DNA of 20,694 nt from Byssochlamys sp. IMV 00236 (lineage: Eukaryota; Ascomycota; Eurotiomycetes; Eurotiales; Thermoascaceae). Under the pieces are notes generated by a model. The model was not told where the DNA came from and did no database searches. It worked only from the letters and a program-made list of their open reading frames with translations. Position numbers and translations under genes: made by a program. This document shows positions 9,476 through 20,227 of this stretch, piece after piece (the first letter of the stretch is position 1; every line of letters starts with the position of its first letter). The stretch lies in the NCBI GenBank assembly GCA_001931875.2, contig MSJH02000804.1, forward strand, positions 273,582 through 294,275, in the 5' to 3' direction.

Positions 9476-12400
9476 TGGACAGCAGTTGACCCGGTCAGGA
9501 GATGATGAGAAGCGATCTGAAGCCCCACAGAATGGCTACTGCCCCGTATGAAAAGAAGATCGGACGGTTGGGAAAAAAGGTACAAGTTGATGTGTGTCGA
9601 AATGATATGCACCAGACTCCTATTTACCTACTTTTATGCAGTTGCCACGAGTAGTCCGTGGTTGTGTCCAGCCCAGGCAGGCGATGCTTGGCTCACTCTA
9701 ACCCAACAGTGCTGATCCAAAAGGATTGGACCATAATTGAAGAGAGGGGTGCCATAGGGCGATGCCTTCTGGGATGCAAACGATAGGTAGCAGTCCGTCA
9801 AGACGCCGGTTCTAGCGGCTACGTAGGGTGAACAAACAAGGCCCCATGAGAGAGGCTTCTTGGGGATCTGACTGACCCTGCAAAACATCCCAATCGACCA
9901 GCAGGGGAATGCTTGTCGCAGAGGAGAAATATGGATACAATGCAGGAAAGCTCGCAAACGCCCAGGTACATTTCCATGGGACATCTTTGGGAGTGCGACC
10001 TGGGATGGGAATGGAGCCGCCAGCAGATCCCCTGTCGACACTAGTTAGTTCACGAACTGGAGCCGTCCGTACTTTTCGCTCTTACTACAATGTATCTAGG
10101 CGCCCACCAAATACCGATCTCCTCTCCACTATTACCAGGTGCCATACTATGGGCCCGATCAATACATGCTTAGTTCTACGCGGGCTGGTGAGAATTGAAC
10201 CTAGATAGATACGAGACAGCACTCAGTCAGGTCCGGTGAAGACAGCATTCATAGGAGCTAGGCCAGCCCGGAGTCGAATTATCCGTCCTGCAGATTATGA
10301 TGCGAAATATGCTCCCCAGTCCCTGTCAGGAAATATCTTCATTGGTCATTCGAATCGTCTTATTTTTGAGCCCAAGCCACACCGCTGTCGAGTCTTTCCC
10401 TTACCTCTTATCCTTCAAGTTCTCTGTCAGCGTCTAGGTTGGTCCTACCATGCCTGCCCTGTCTCTTCAGAAGCGATACGCGGGAAGGGCTCCAGTGAGA
10501 TCGTGTAGATCTTCATGGTGATATTCTTCCAGGGGAGGCGACATTATGATCTTATCACGTGTGGGCGCTGTCCGTATGCAGCAAATACACACAGAGAGGT
10601 CAGAGAAGCCAGACCGCGGCTAATTCTTCTTAATAGGCTCAAATCGCGAACAGTATCTTTCCCTTACAGTGACCCCAGAGATTACGGGCTATCATGAAAG
10701 TGTCCTGATATCGCTGATGATTTCTAGTAGTACCCGTTATTGGTATATGCAGCACTCATGCTCAGGGGTACTGTGGTGGACTCCGTGAAGGAACCAACGT
10801 GCGAGGGATGATGCGATCTGCTGCCATTGGCGCGAACACCCCCGGGCTTGTTAGATTTTCCGCGGCTCCATTGGTTTGATTCCTTGTTTATTACCAAATG
10901 GTATCGCCATTACTAAGCTCTCTGGTTCTTAGTTAGTGTTGCTGATGGACTGCGCCGCATACAAATATCGGCAGGGATGAGCGGCTGGATTATGGGCCTA
11001 AAATGATCGCTCTTCACGATGACGGGCCAGTCGCACGATTTCTTATCTAAAGATATACGTTGGAGAGAGGGGTAAGGGTATCCAATCATTCGGCCGTACT
11101 GAATATGGGGCTTGATATGATGCGTGAGAAGCTTACTTGGCGCGAGTTCGAATGCTAACGGCTAAGCCAGGATCTATAAACGGCATGGACCAAGTTAGGA
11201 GCATCAATGATCTGCCGGCTCGCAACCTTCAGCAAGGGTCTAACCTAGTGACTCTTCGGGGTCACATTGGGATTTCTCCGACTGAATGTATGATAGTTAG
11301 TTGACGTCTTGGCCAGTATATCATATGGCGGATGATCTACCAACTCCAGACCCTGCTCTTTTGCTATTTTTTCCCTAGCGCCCCTCTAAACGCTGCGGAA
11401 GATCATGGACTACCGCAGGGGCTGTATGCCACAGGTACCTCGATCCACTTGGTTCATCATCATTTCAGGATAGTGTTGGAGATATTTTTACATTTGAAAG
11501 AGAAAATAATGGCCGGGCCGAGCAGCTGGATGGCTTAACTATAAGCGGCGAAAAAAGCATCAGCTGTTTCAGACTGCTGCTTACCCGGCGCCAGAGAGAT
11601 ATCGTCGAATTGAACTTGATATCCATGACCTCGACAGTGCAATTGAAGTGAGAAATAAATCATCTGCTGGGTACATGGCGGAAGTAAAACGCCACGGGCT
11701 TAAGAGGAAGTTCTGGTATGTGGAGAAAATATGGAACTTGCAGCTGCGTGGTAGGGGTCAGTTAACTAGCAGTCCTGGAACCCAAGTCGGAAAGCCGGCT
11801 CCTATGAGATAGCAGATCCGCAATCTCAGACGATTTGCACCCCCGGCTGATCCCATCTGGGGGATCACTGTTTCAAGTTCTCCGGAGATCGAACGATCCT
11901 TTGTCACCGGTTCGTTTCAGTCCCATACCAGCCTTGCGATCCGAATCCGAGATGATACTTAATTTAAACTCCGTGATTGCGCACGGGACCGCTCAGGACG
12001 GAGTCGAGAACAGGTGATTAGTATTTTGAGAACGACCTGGCTTGGAGGACCACCAGGTGAGTGTCTCTGGCTGTATGGTGCCAAGACGTTTGTGTGATAC
12101 CTCCAGAAAGGAAAGGGATTACGGAGTATTATTATTAACTAGAGTACTTCGGCTAAGGGTCATCGGTGGTCCCGCACATGCTGAACGCAGATCAACCGAG
12201 TGATCGACCGTAGTGTGGTTCTCCAGATCACGATGTATATCTAGAGTACTATCCACAATGATCCCTTAGGCGAGATCTGATCTACAGGAAAAGTTGACAC
12301 CTTCTCTTTCAATGGGCTTGGGGACACATTGGCCGGACTTCAGTCTAGTCACCTCGTATTAACTAATACTTAGGATCACGGCCAGGGACTGTTCTAATTA

Positions 12401-15360
12401 TTTTCGTCGTCGCATAGACCTCGAAGCGAACTAACCATGGTCTAATCTGCACATCTGACTAGGGTGATTTCCACCTTTGGCGAGAACCCCTATACATATT
12501 ATGCTGAACTATTGCGCCGGCCGGCCCGTCATCAGTGCTCTCTGGACGTCGATATACGCAGCCCTCGAGTGGTACGCAAGGAAGACTACATGTTACTAAA
12601 TGATATCCCCTATCATAGTAGATATCACTGCAGTGTCACTGTCACGCAAGCTATCACGAACTCCTCTGCGGTTCCCAGACCATGACTGACATGAAAAGCA
12701 GTTTAGTGTATGAATTGCCCCGACGCATAGACATGGATGTCAATTTGCACTGAAGGTTGCCTAGGAAAGGGACACACAAGCGCGGAATAATAATCTCTCG
12801 CTCTAAGCAAGTCAGTCTACCCCAACAGCGCTAATTTCAGAGCACTTATCAGTGATAGCTCAACGTGGAAATTAACTTTAAATGAGTTAGCCGAGCTCCG
12901 CTGTCCGAGCATCAACCGCTGATCAACTCGCGTGGACCCTGTGCGCTAGAACCTGTCAGCACGACTCAAACACAGCCTGGGCGATTCTATCCAAAAACCG
13001 TCCGAATTTAACCGGATAGGCATCGCGAAGCTCAAAATGTACGTTTTTCTTTCCCCCCTGCAGACGGTGCTAATAGCCTAGAGGCCTTAGTCGTCCACGG
13101 GTCCTATTATTACTACCTATCTACAGCACTTTTGGAACCCGTTTAACGAGCTGATTAGGATGCAGTCGCTTCTCTCTCCCCAAGCGCTGATCTTGCTTCC
13201 GGTCTATTGATTATTCGTGATGCAGCACATGCTCGAAAAAAAAAGATACACTCAGGATTTGGTGCCATATGAACGCTAGAATACTTCACGTGTCGATCAT
13301 ACCACTCCATCTTTGGGGCTGGTTAAGAACCAACGGTAAATCTATATTTCCTAGTCTGTTTTCCTTGGCGCCGTACCAACGCTTCCCTGCTTATAGTATC
13401 CCTGTTGACCAGTGTCCCATTGGTTATATTTGGCCACATGCGCTCGGCCCTCTTGTTTAAGGGACACTGGCAGACGCATCCGTGCGTGAAGACTCACCGA
13501 TCATGGACAAGGTTAGTCTAGGGAGTACGTCCATGGGGTCAAGTTGATAGGTTACTTACTCTCTTCGACGGCGCTTGGATATTGCTTACGCACTGAGAGG
13601 AGCCATCTCATAGCTCCAGAACATTTAGCGCAGCTCTTGCGAAGCGCGTAACTAATAGTAGATAGCTGAAAAATCGGTATCGACCCCGACGCTGAGATCG
13701 AGCAAACCCCTCAGGCAAAAGATGAACCGAAAGCAGAGCGGCTCGAGCAAGTCTCTGGTGCGGCTTGATACAGGTGATTAACAAACTCTTGCGTCTCTAA
13801 GACGATGATCATCCCGCCATCCGCTTCCTACACGGGATAGACGGGTGCACGCCAGAATAGAAGGTTCAAGTATCCCTGCTGGGATCTAATGATGGCGAGG
13901 TCATAGCAAAGCCAGACCCAGAGAGGCACTTCTAGCCATGGAGTTCACAGGGGGCCGAGGAGCAATGACGTTTGGTGCACGATGCCACTAGGTCTACTCC
14001 GTACTATTTGGAAGGCCTGGTTCGACCTCAGGAACGAACCTTTAAGACGAAGCAACAATTGCCCTACCGCACCGTTGGGATAATCAAGGTCCGGCAGGCT
14101 GGTTGACTCGGCCTGCGGGAGTGATCGCCGCCTGGTCCGGAATCAGACACGTCAACGTCGGCTTCTTGGGATTGCTGTCTGCCAATCCACCTCGATCACA
14201 GCTGCGGGGTGTGTATTACAGGGAGGCATGGAAGGGGAGTACAATATCATTCGGAACATCCAAATTTGACAGAGCCCGCTTGTCATGTTGCTTAAGCGCC
14301 CCCTTTCGGTGCATGGCGGAAGATCACGCAGCGATGGGCATGAGAAGTGCCAAAAACGACCCTAGCACGGAGTCGTGCTTGTTTCCGGGTAATCCATGTG
14401 ATGTCCATGCTGTATACGAGAAACGATGGACTCGTGAACGGAGCACTTGGTGAACACTCTACCTACCTACCTCTCTGCGCTCCGGGTAAGTTGCTATGAC
14501 AAGCGAAGAAATTAATATCAGTTGAGACGCACACACAGTACTTTTGCAAACTTGAGCACCAAAACCAGTATGAAAATGGCCACTCCATCACTACTGACTA
14601 CCAGATGAGCCCTCTCACTCCCAACGTCAAACCTACAGACTCCGCGCCCAGTTGCAGGTTCAGCAACCATTTGTGGCACCCTCTATATCCCATTTAGGCA
14701 GTTCTCGTCCCCCTCCCTATTTCACGCACCAGCGCGCGGGCGGTAACACAATCGAGGCGCGAACCCCGGCCAGTTCCTATTGAAACCGTGCATAAGAGTG
14801 GCCAACCGATAGTTACACCGATCTATCATGAAGGGAGAACAAATGCCTGTCCGTTCCATACTTAGCCTGGCGCTTCTCTCGGTAGCCGAGGACAATCACC
14901 ATTTGGAAGTTCTTTTCTTTGCCTTCTTGTTCTTTTTTAGAACAATCCATTTGTCATTCTCTTATCACGCCGAAGCGGAAGGGGGTATCCCGGGAAGGTA
15001 TCTTCCCAGCAAAAATTTAAAGTTCTATCACTGGCTTTCCTGTGCGTTTCTCATCGTGGGATTCCAAATATTATTCATTCGTACATTTACATACCCCATA
15101 CATCCTTGTTGACTTGTACATTCGAGAATCGCAGTTAGGATGCGGTGAGGGCTCTTTTCTGCAATCTGCGATGCATCGTCCTGAGAAGGACCGTCACACT
15201 GTACGTGGTGAACCGTACTTTACAGCTCCGCCTGCTTTCCACTTCGTGAATCAAATCCCTTATCTGCCATCGAACAAGATACGACTGAGAAACCTACGAT
15301 CTACATCTATCTCTCAGCGTTGGTTGACTGTGCCATGCGTATAGTACAGTACTTTAGTTA
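9476..15360. other. Long gene-poor region
   Basis: Nearly 5.9 kb in which I find no gene I can support. The longest ATG frames are 9634-10041 (minus, 135 codons), 14103-14453 (plus, 116 codons), 15042-15344 (plus, 100) and 9909-10208 (plus, 99). None shows family motifs, and none joins to a neighbour through a convincing fungal intron. By eye, base composition is mixed rather than strongly AT-rich and CpG is not obviously depleted, so it does not look like RIP-mutated transposon DNA. No complete tRNA, 5S rRNA, terminal repeats or transposase remnants were recognised. It may be an extended regulatory region and/or hold unspliced or non-coding transcripts. Confidence 0.5.
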
Positions 15361-16428
15361 GCACATCAGAGTAGTTACGCGCCCAATGAATAAGGCGCGA
15401 AGGAGAATCAATCAATCACCAACAGATATAATTCCAAATAAAATGTCATGTACTTCAGGAATATACAGACGTACGTAGATTACCTAACTATCCCCAATAA
15501 CTAGTTAGTTGGTTATACCCCTCGATTACACAATACATCTAAAACATTCGGAAACCCACCTTAATCCGGAAATAAGGGTCTTCGAACCCCTCCTTATTAT
15601 CCCTCTCTTACTCGCATAAAATATCATCATGATCACCAAGCGCTAAGTAGACAATATAACACCCCCACATAAGTTATCTGCAAGTACCCTTCATTCACCA
15701 CGACCGAAAGCAAACGGGAAAGCTTTCATAATCGTAACTTTCCCCCGCTCAGACTCAAACTCAAAGAAGTCTCATGCGAGCAGCCGGCTACTCCTAATTT
15801 CACTTCCCTTCTCTCAATGGTCAATAATAATCCCTAGTATACGTCACTAGAAGTAGCAGTAGTATAGCTAAGATGCATGGGTCAAACTCGAGCCAGCCAG
15901 CCCGTAGCAAACAATCTGCATTGTTCTAGAGCTGCCTCCTTGGGATTAAGGCAAAAAGCTTAGACTTATTGAACGATTAGTTATGTGCAGACTTGAAGGT
16001 TTCTGATGTGCAGATCCGTGAAGATAATGATAATGTATTGTATGTACATACATACATACATACGTACATACGTACAATGTGTATGTATGTATGTGCCCGG
16101 TTTCGAGTACGTACGTTATTCCTCGTAGAGAGAAAACATAGAGTATTTGACTAGCTATCAAGTCAATCGATCAGCAACTACCCTCCTATACAACTTGATC
16201 TCGTAAAGTGAGGGCATCAAGACGATAATATATAATTCTGGATGCTCTCGCTTTCTCGAGGCCTCGATAGTATTATTCTCGAGACTCTATTATTATAGCG
16301 CTCGATATCGGCTAAAAATATACAACTATTATTTTTCACTCCACCACTAAGAGAATAGAAAAGCTCTAACCTTTTATTCACTGTACTCATTGAGAATATC
16401 AAAATAGATAGATACGAACTGAAGGGGG
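15361..16428. other. AT-rich spacer left of tRNA-Tyr
   Basis: About 1.07 kb of AT-rich DNA with no supported gene. It includes a tetranucleotide inverted repeat (16046-16094) and a TA-rich block at about 16220-16400 containing the perfect 12-bp palindrome TCGAGGCCTCGA (16256-16267). Short open frames at 15946-16161 and 16217-16402 (minus) are low-complexity and unlikely to be coding. The composition would fit a degraded element or plain tRNA-flanking spacer. Confidence 0.45.
16046..16094. repeat. Inverted (ATAC)n/(GTAT)n microsatellite
   Basis: A run of ACAT/ATAC units at 16046-16063 is followed, after GTAC-containing units, by GTATGTATGTATGT at 16081-16094. The latter is the exact reverse complement of 16050-16063, giving 14-bp perfect arms around a 17-nt loop. 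It could form a hairpin or cruciform, and its length is probably polymorphic between strains. Confidence 0.9.
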
Positions 16429-16443
16429 AAAAAAAAAGAAAAA
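16429..16443 (-). terminator. Pol III terminator of tRNA-Tyr
   Basis: On the minus strand, five T (16443-16439), a C, then nine T (16437-16429) start 14 bases after the tRNA discriminator. This is a standard RNA polymerase III stop signal. Confidence 0.85.
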
Positions 16444-16456
16444 GATATTATCCAAC

Positions 16457-16547
16457 TCCCCCGAGCCGGAATCGAGCCGGCGACCTTTCGGTAACAATGG
16501 AAAATCCTATTACAGCCGAACGCCATATCCAACTAGACCATCGGGGG
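16457..16547 (-). tRNA. tRNA-Tyr(GTA) with a 17-nt intron
   Basis: Decodes Tyr UAC/UAU. The acceptor stem CCCCCGA (16547-16541) pairs with TCGGGGG (16464-16458), and the discriminator is A (16457). The anticodon stem TTCGG/CCGAA encloses loop CTGTAA plus A, with GTA at 16513-16511. The intron 16509-16493 lies one base 3' of the anticodon; eukaryotic tRNA-Tyr genes almost always carry one there. The intron's end (GTTA, with the following C) can pair with the anticodon region. The A box TGGTCTAGTTGG is good. The T-arm is GCCGG-CTCGATT-CCGGC, so the B box reads GGCTCGATTCC, with C in place of the first loop T; this is the only departure from consensus. Mature length is about 74 nt. Confidence 0.93.
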
Positions 16548-17355
16548 TTTTCGGGATGGCCGATCGGACGGGTTTTCGTCTCAACAGTGCAATGAATACG
16601 AAATGCACTGTTTATTGATGCGATGCGATAACTAATTGGCCTGTTTGCATGTCGCATCGTGGGGTAATTCGAATCTTCGAATTCTATGAAAGTAGAATAC
16701 ATTGGAAAGTGCTTTCCCAAGGCCACGCTTGTCTATGAGATGGCTGCATTCTCGATCGACGTGTGGGATAGCTTTCGAGTGAACGCGCCAGGCGGCGTAT
16801 AACTATCATAATCTTGAGAGTTTCTCTTTCCTCATTTCACAATACAGGACATTTATTTCCAGCTTATCCTCAAAGAACGACGGAGAAGTGTGTCTCTCGT
16901 TCAATGACTCGAAATTCTATTGTACAAAATGATCTTTGGGACGTACAAGACTCAGTGTTAAATACATGATGCGATCCCTTTCATCTTCATTGCCATGACC
17001 TGAGACGGAACCCGTTCCATCACCAACGTTAACTCAAGTTTGAGAAGCAAAAGCAAAGAATACAAGCTGATCCCCTTTGACATTAGAGGTGAAATCTTGC
17101 CCAGCGAAATATATCCGAACTGGGCCCATCACAGGGTGCCCCAGCAGGAATAGCCACTTTTTTTCTTTTCTTTCTGATGCGTGTACACCATGTGTTTTCC
17201 AATTGAAACATACCAAGCAAAGCCCATCCACTCAAGAGATGCCAGAAAGTCTATGACTCGAACACCACCAATGTCTATCAAAAACACGACGCGCGTGTTT
17301 CACACTCCAGACTGCGCCGAAAGGAAAATTTGGGGCCAGAAGAAAGCACAGCTGC
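16548..17355. other. Spacer between tRNA-Tyr and the DDT-PHD gene
   Basis: 808 bp that is 5' flank of tRNA-Tyr on the left and 3' UTR/flank of the chromatin gene on the right. The left 150 bp (16560-16698) is dense in small perfect inverted repeats, listed as its own feature. No open frame with a recognisable product is present; the frame 16726-16448 (minus) runs through the tRNA and is chance. Confidence 0.5.
16560..16698. repeat. Cluster of small perfect inverted repeats
   Basis: Consecutive elements: palindrome CCGATCGG (16560-16567); GACG/CGTC (16567-16570, 16577-16580); AACAGTGCA/TGCACTGTT (16583-16591, 16604-16612, 12-nt loop); CGATGCGA/TCGCATCG (16621-16628, 16652-16659, 23-nt loop); AATTCGAA-TC-TTCGAATT (16666-16683); ATTCTA/TAGAAT (16681-16686, 16693-16698). 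All arms are perfect. The cluster sits immediately upstream of tRNA-Tyr. Its function is unknown; it may be a structured RNA, a miniature-element remnant or a protein-binding array. Confidence 0.7.
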
Positions 17356-20227
17356 TTATTGACGGTTAGGGTTTCCCGTTTGCTGGCCACTAGGCGCCTG
17401 CGCCTGTGCCATCATCTCATTCTCTCTCTGTCGCCTTTCTTCCTGCTCCGGTGTCATACACTTAACTGGCGGAGGAATTGGTGCATCAGCGGAGCTCCGG
17501 CCCATCAGCTTAGGGCTTGGTTCAAGTCGTTGAATCGGAGGCAAAACAGATGCAGCCCCCATGCCGCCAGATGTCATCGGCCGCGGAGAATGCTTCGTAG
17601 GGCTGAGACCGGACAAATGAATGCCCTGGGCGCCTTGAGGAGGTGGTGGCGTGTGAGAGAAAGAATTTCCAGCAGTAGGTGTGGCGGCGGAGAATGATGG
17701 AGGACGGCTATGGCCTGAAGAAGACGCGACAAAGCTAGCACTGCTTGGACGCGGTGTCTGCTGTTGTCCGAAAGGCGTAGAAGAGACTGCCATGTTTGGA
17801 TGCGCAGGAGACGGAAAACCCGCAAGAGGACCAACATCGCGATTTCCCTGAGTCGGAGACATAGGTGGCCGGTTCTGAATTGGTGAGGGGAAGGAGTGGC
17901 TCTGAGTGGAGTGAGAGGAAGAGGGCCGAGGAGAGTTGAATGAGCCTCTGTTCAAATGAGCATGTGGAGTAGGCGGCGCAGTGTAGTTTGCCTGCTGGAC
18001 AGGGTGTGGAGGAGGGTGGCCAAGAGTAAATTTAGGTAGATGATTCACCGGTGACATTCCAGTGCCGTTGAGATTCTTTGACGGGGAGAAAGGAGGTCGA
18101 AGATGACCATCCGAGCCGAAACTTCCATTCATAAAAGACAGCGAACGTCGTTCAGGTGAGGAAGGAGCGGGAGCGGTTTGGACCGATTCTTGAGCGCCAT
18201 CTGTCTGTCTGAAAAGCTGCTGCGGAGACAATTGCTCAACTATTGGCTTGTTGTCGGTATTCTGAGCCTGTGCAGATGCACCGTGGCCAACTTCTTCGGA
18301 TGGGCGAGGGACGGAGACATGTTTGAGCTTGTTCGGTGTAGGAGAGGCATCGCCGTCCACGCTCGTCGGCTTCTCCCCATTGACAGCGTCGGTGGACTGC
18401 GGCGGTGAAGAAGAACCTCCAACGCGAAATTTGAGAGGCGGAAGCTTCGGACGTTTCGCTTCTTCCTCGTGGCGCTTGCAATCCTCACACACGAAGTGGA
18501 AGTCCTCCTTCTCCGCTTCTGCCTGAGGGATCCCTAGGCACTTGCTGTGCTGCCAGACATTGCACCTCTCGCATGCGACACTGTGAGAGCCATCATCCTG
18601 TCCCAGTGTCAGAGGAGTATCCACACGTAATCTGTAGGAGGGCCTTACCAAGTTCTTGCCATGGACACCGCAGCCGGAACAGTCAAAGACCCATTGATCT
18701 TCCTGCGCGAGCTCCTCCAGACTCTTCTTGCGCTTTTCCATCTCCGCTTTGAGATGTCTCTCAGACACTCTGCCCTCGCCGTTTTCGATCTTCTTTTGCT
18801 CCTCCGCCATCTTTCTGAGCTCCTCTTCGTGAAGGATCCGCTTCTGCTCCCGGTCCCTGATGCGTTGCTCCCGCGTCATCATACGTGACCGTCTCTCTTC
18901 TTCCATCTTCTTCTGTTGTTCCTGCGCCTTGCGAGCGGCAGCTAATTCCGCTTCACGCTTCCGTGCAGCCTCTGCCTCTTCTCTCTCGCGCTGCTCTCGC
19001 TCCTGCTTCTCGGCCAGACGGCCTGACCGCTTCGCTCCAGCAAGCAACTGCATGTTGAAGAGCTCTTTCTCGCGTTTGGCAATCTTCCGCTGCTGCGACT
19101 CTTCGATCTTTTCGAGTACCGGAAAGACGTCCTCCAGCAGTCTATCTCTGAGAATCTGCTCATTGGGATCTTTTGTCTTCCGAATTGTATCGACAAACGC
19201 CTGATATTCAGCGAGAGTAACAGCAATGCATTCCCATTTCAGACCGCCGGACGTGTCTTCCGCCTGGTTTTCATCGGCATCGTCCTTTTCTTCCTCATTC
19301 TCTTCGGAGACTCTCCTCCGTTTGGCAGCCCTGGCAGCAGCTCTCGCCTTTCTGGTATTTGCCTTGGGCTTGGCCGTTTTAGGTGCTGGGATAGGAGGGT
19401 CGGTACGACGGTACAGACGATTATCGTCTAGAACGTAGTATAGACGGTCTTCACGATCGTATCCTAGTTCTTCTATACGCTGTGGACAGAGTCAGAAGGC
19501 GGACACTCTAGTAACTGTCGTGAGGAGCTTACCCATTGTGTCTGTTCAGTCTCTCTCTGCTCCGGCATCTTTTCCCGGATGCGATCTGGGTTCCAGAACG
19601 TCCACACGGACAGCTGATGTAGGACACGCAGCTTCAGGAAGACATCGAAATCATTGAACTTCTTTGGCTCTTCTTCATATCCGAAAGGGTTTTTCAGATG
19701 AGGCGCCTTCGCGTTGTACTGACGCCGGGTATATTCGTCAAAATTGTCGCGCCTGTAGCTCATCGCCCCATTAGTACTGTTATCCACCACAGTCTCCTAC
19801 CGCGATGTTGAATACGTACGTGAGTCCACGATGCGACGAAACGAACTTGAGCAGCGACAGCCCGATGTCGAGAAGCTTCTCCGAAGGGCCGGGTTTGAGG
19901 CATTCGGTCTCGAGATCCTGCGACCGGGGTAACACATTAGATCCAGCTCTCCACCAGGCACGTAGGTGATAAGAAGCGCATTGCATTGTAGTAGAAAGGA
20001 GGGCCTTCAAATAACACACGCGTTTCCGCAAATGACAGGATGAATTGGTGACATACCTCGATACCGAACTCTTCATCGATCTTGACGACCTTTCCGAAAA
20101 TGTAGATATACTGCATGAGATTGGCAAACTCCCAGCAGTTCCGCAGGCGCGCGAGCAAGCCTGGCTCCTTGGGTTGCTGCTCGGACTCAGCCTCCACTTC
20201 GGAGTGGGCACGCTTTCGCGACACCAT
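17356..20227 (-). CDS. DDT-WHIM-PHD chromatin-remodelling protein
   Basis: Probable nuclear chromatin factor; DDT and WHIM modules contact ISWI-type remodelling ATPases, and PHD fingers read histone tails. Exons (minus): 20227-20057, 19917-19820, 19752-19533, 19479-17356; 2613 nt, 870 aa. Introns are 139, 67 and 53 bp. DDT is about residues 24-90 (CWEFANLMQYIYIFGKVVKI, completed by DLETECLKPG across the 139-bp intron). The WHIM-like region includes FDVFLKLRVLHQLSVWTFW (about 125-143) and RIEELGYDREDRLYYVLDDN (164-183). A basic/acidic linker follows, then a long Glu/Arg/Lys coiled coil (about 315-422). The PHD finger (about 426-498) has CSGC, CERC, HSKC and CEDC, i.e. Cys4-His-Cys3, with an unusually long first loop. 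Residues 500-870 are Pro/Ser-rich and disordered. The start ATG at 20227 opens MVSRKRAHSE. It resembles fungal PHD-finger proteins related to Acf1/BAZ or Ioc partners; the exact orthologue is not certain. Confidence 0.9.

Noticed and set aside
9634..10041. 135-codon minus-strand frame in the spacer
   Set aside because: It has no domain signature and overlaps another chance frame on the plus strand (9909-10208); no convincing splice partners were seen.
10185..10207. Minus-strand GGTTCAATTCT resembling a tRNA B box
   Set aside because: The flanking bases do not form a T stem and no other tRNA arms are present.
13410..13470. 10-bp inverted repeat CCAGTGTCCC / GGGACACTGG as transposon ends
   Set aside because: Arms are only about 40 bp apart with no target duplication; a single 10-bp pair is expected by chance over 6 kb.
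14015..14045. tRNA T-arm-like hairpin CCTGG-TTCGACC-TCAGG
   Set aside because: No matching acceptor, D or anticodon arm upstream, and the B box is imperfect.
9476..15360. RIP-degraded transposon island
   Set aside because: By eye the region is not strongly AT-rich, CpG steps remain common, and no transposase or reverse transcriptase remnant is readable.
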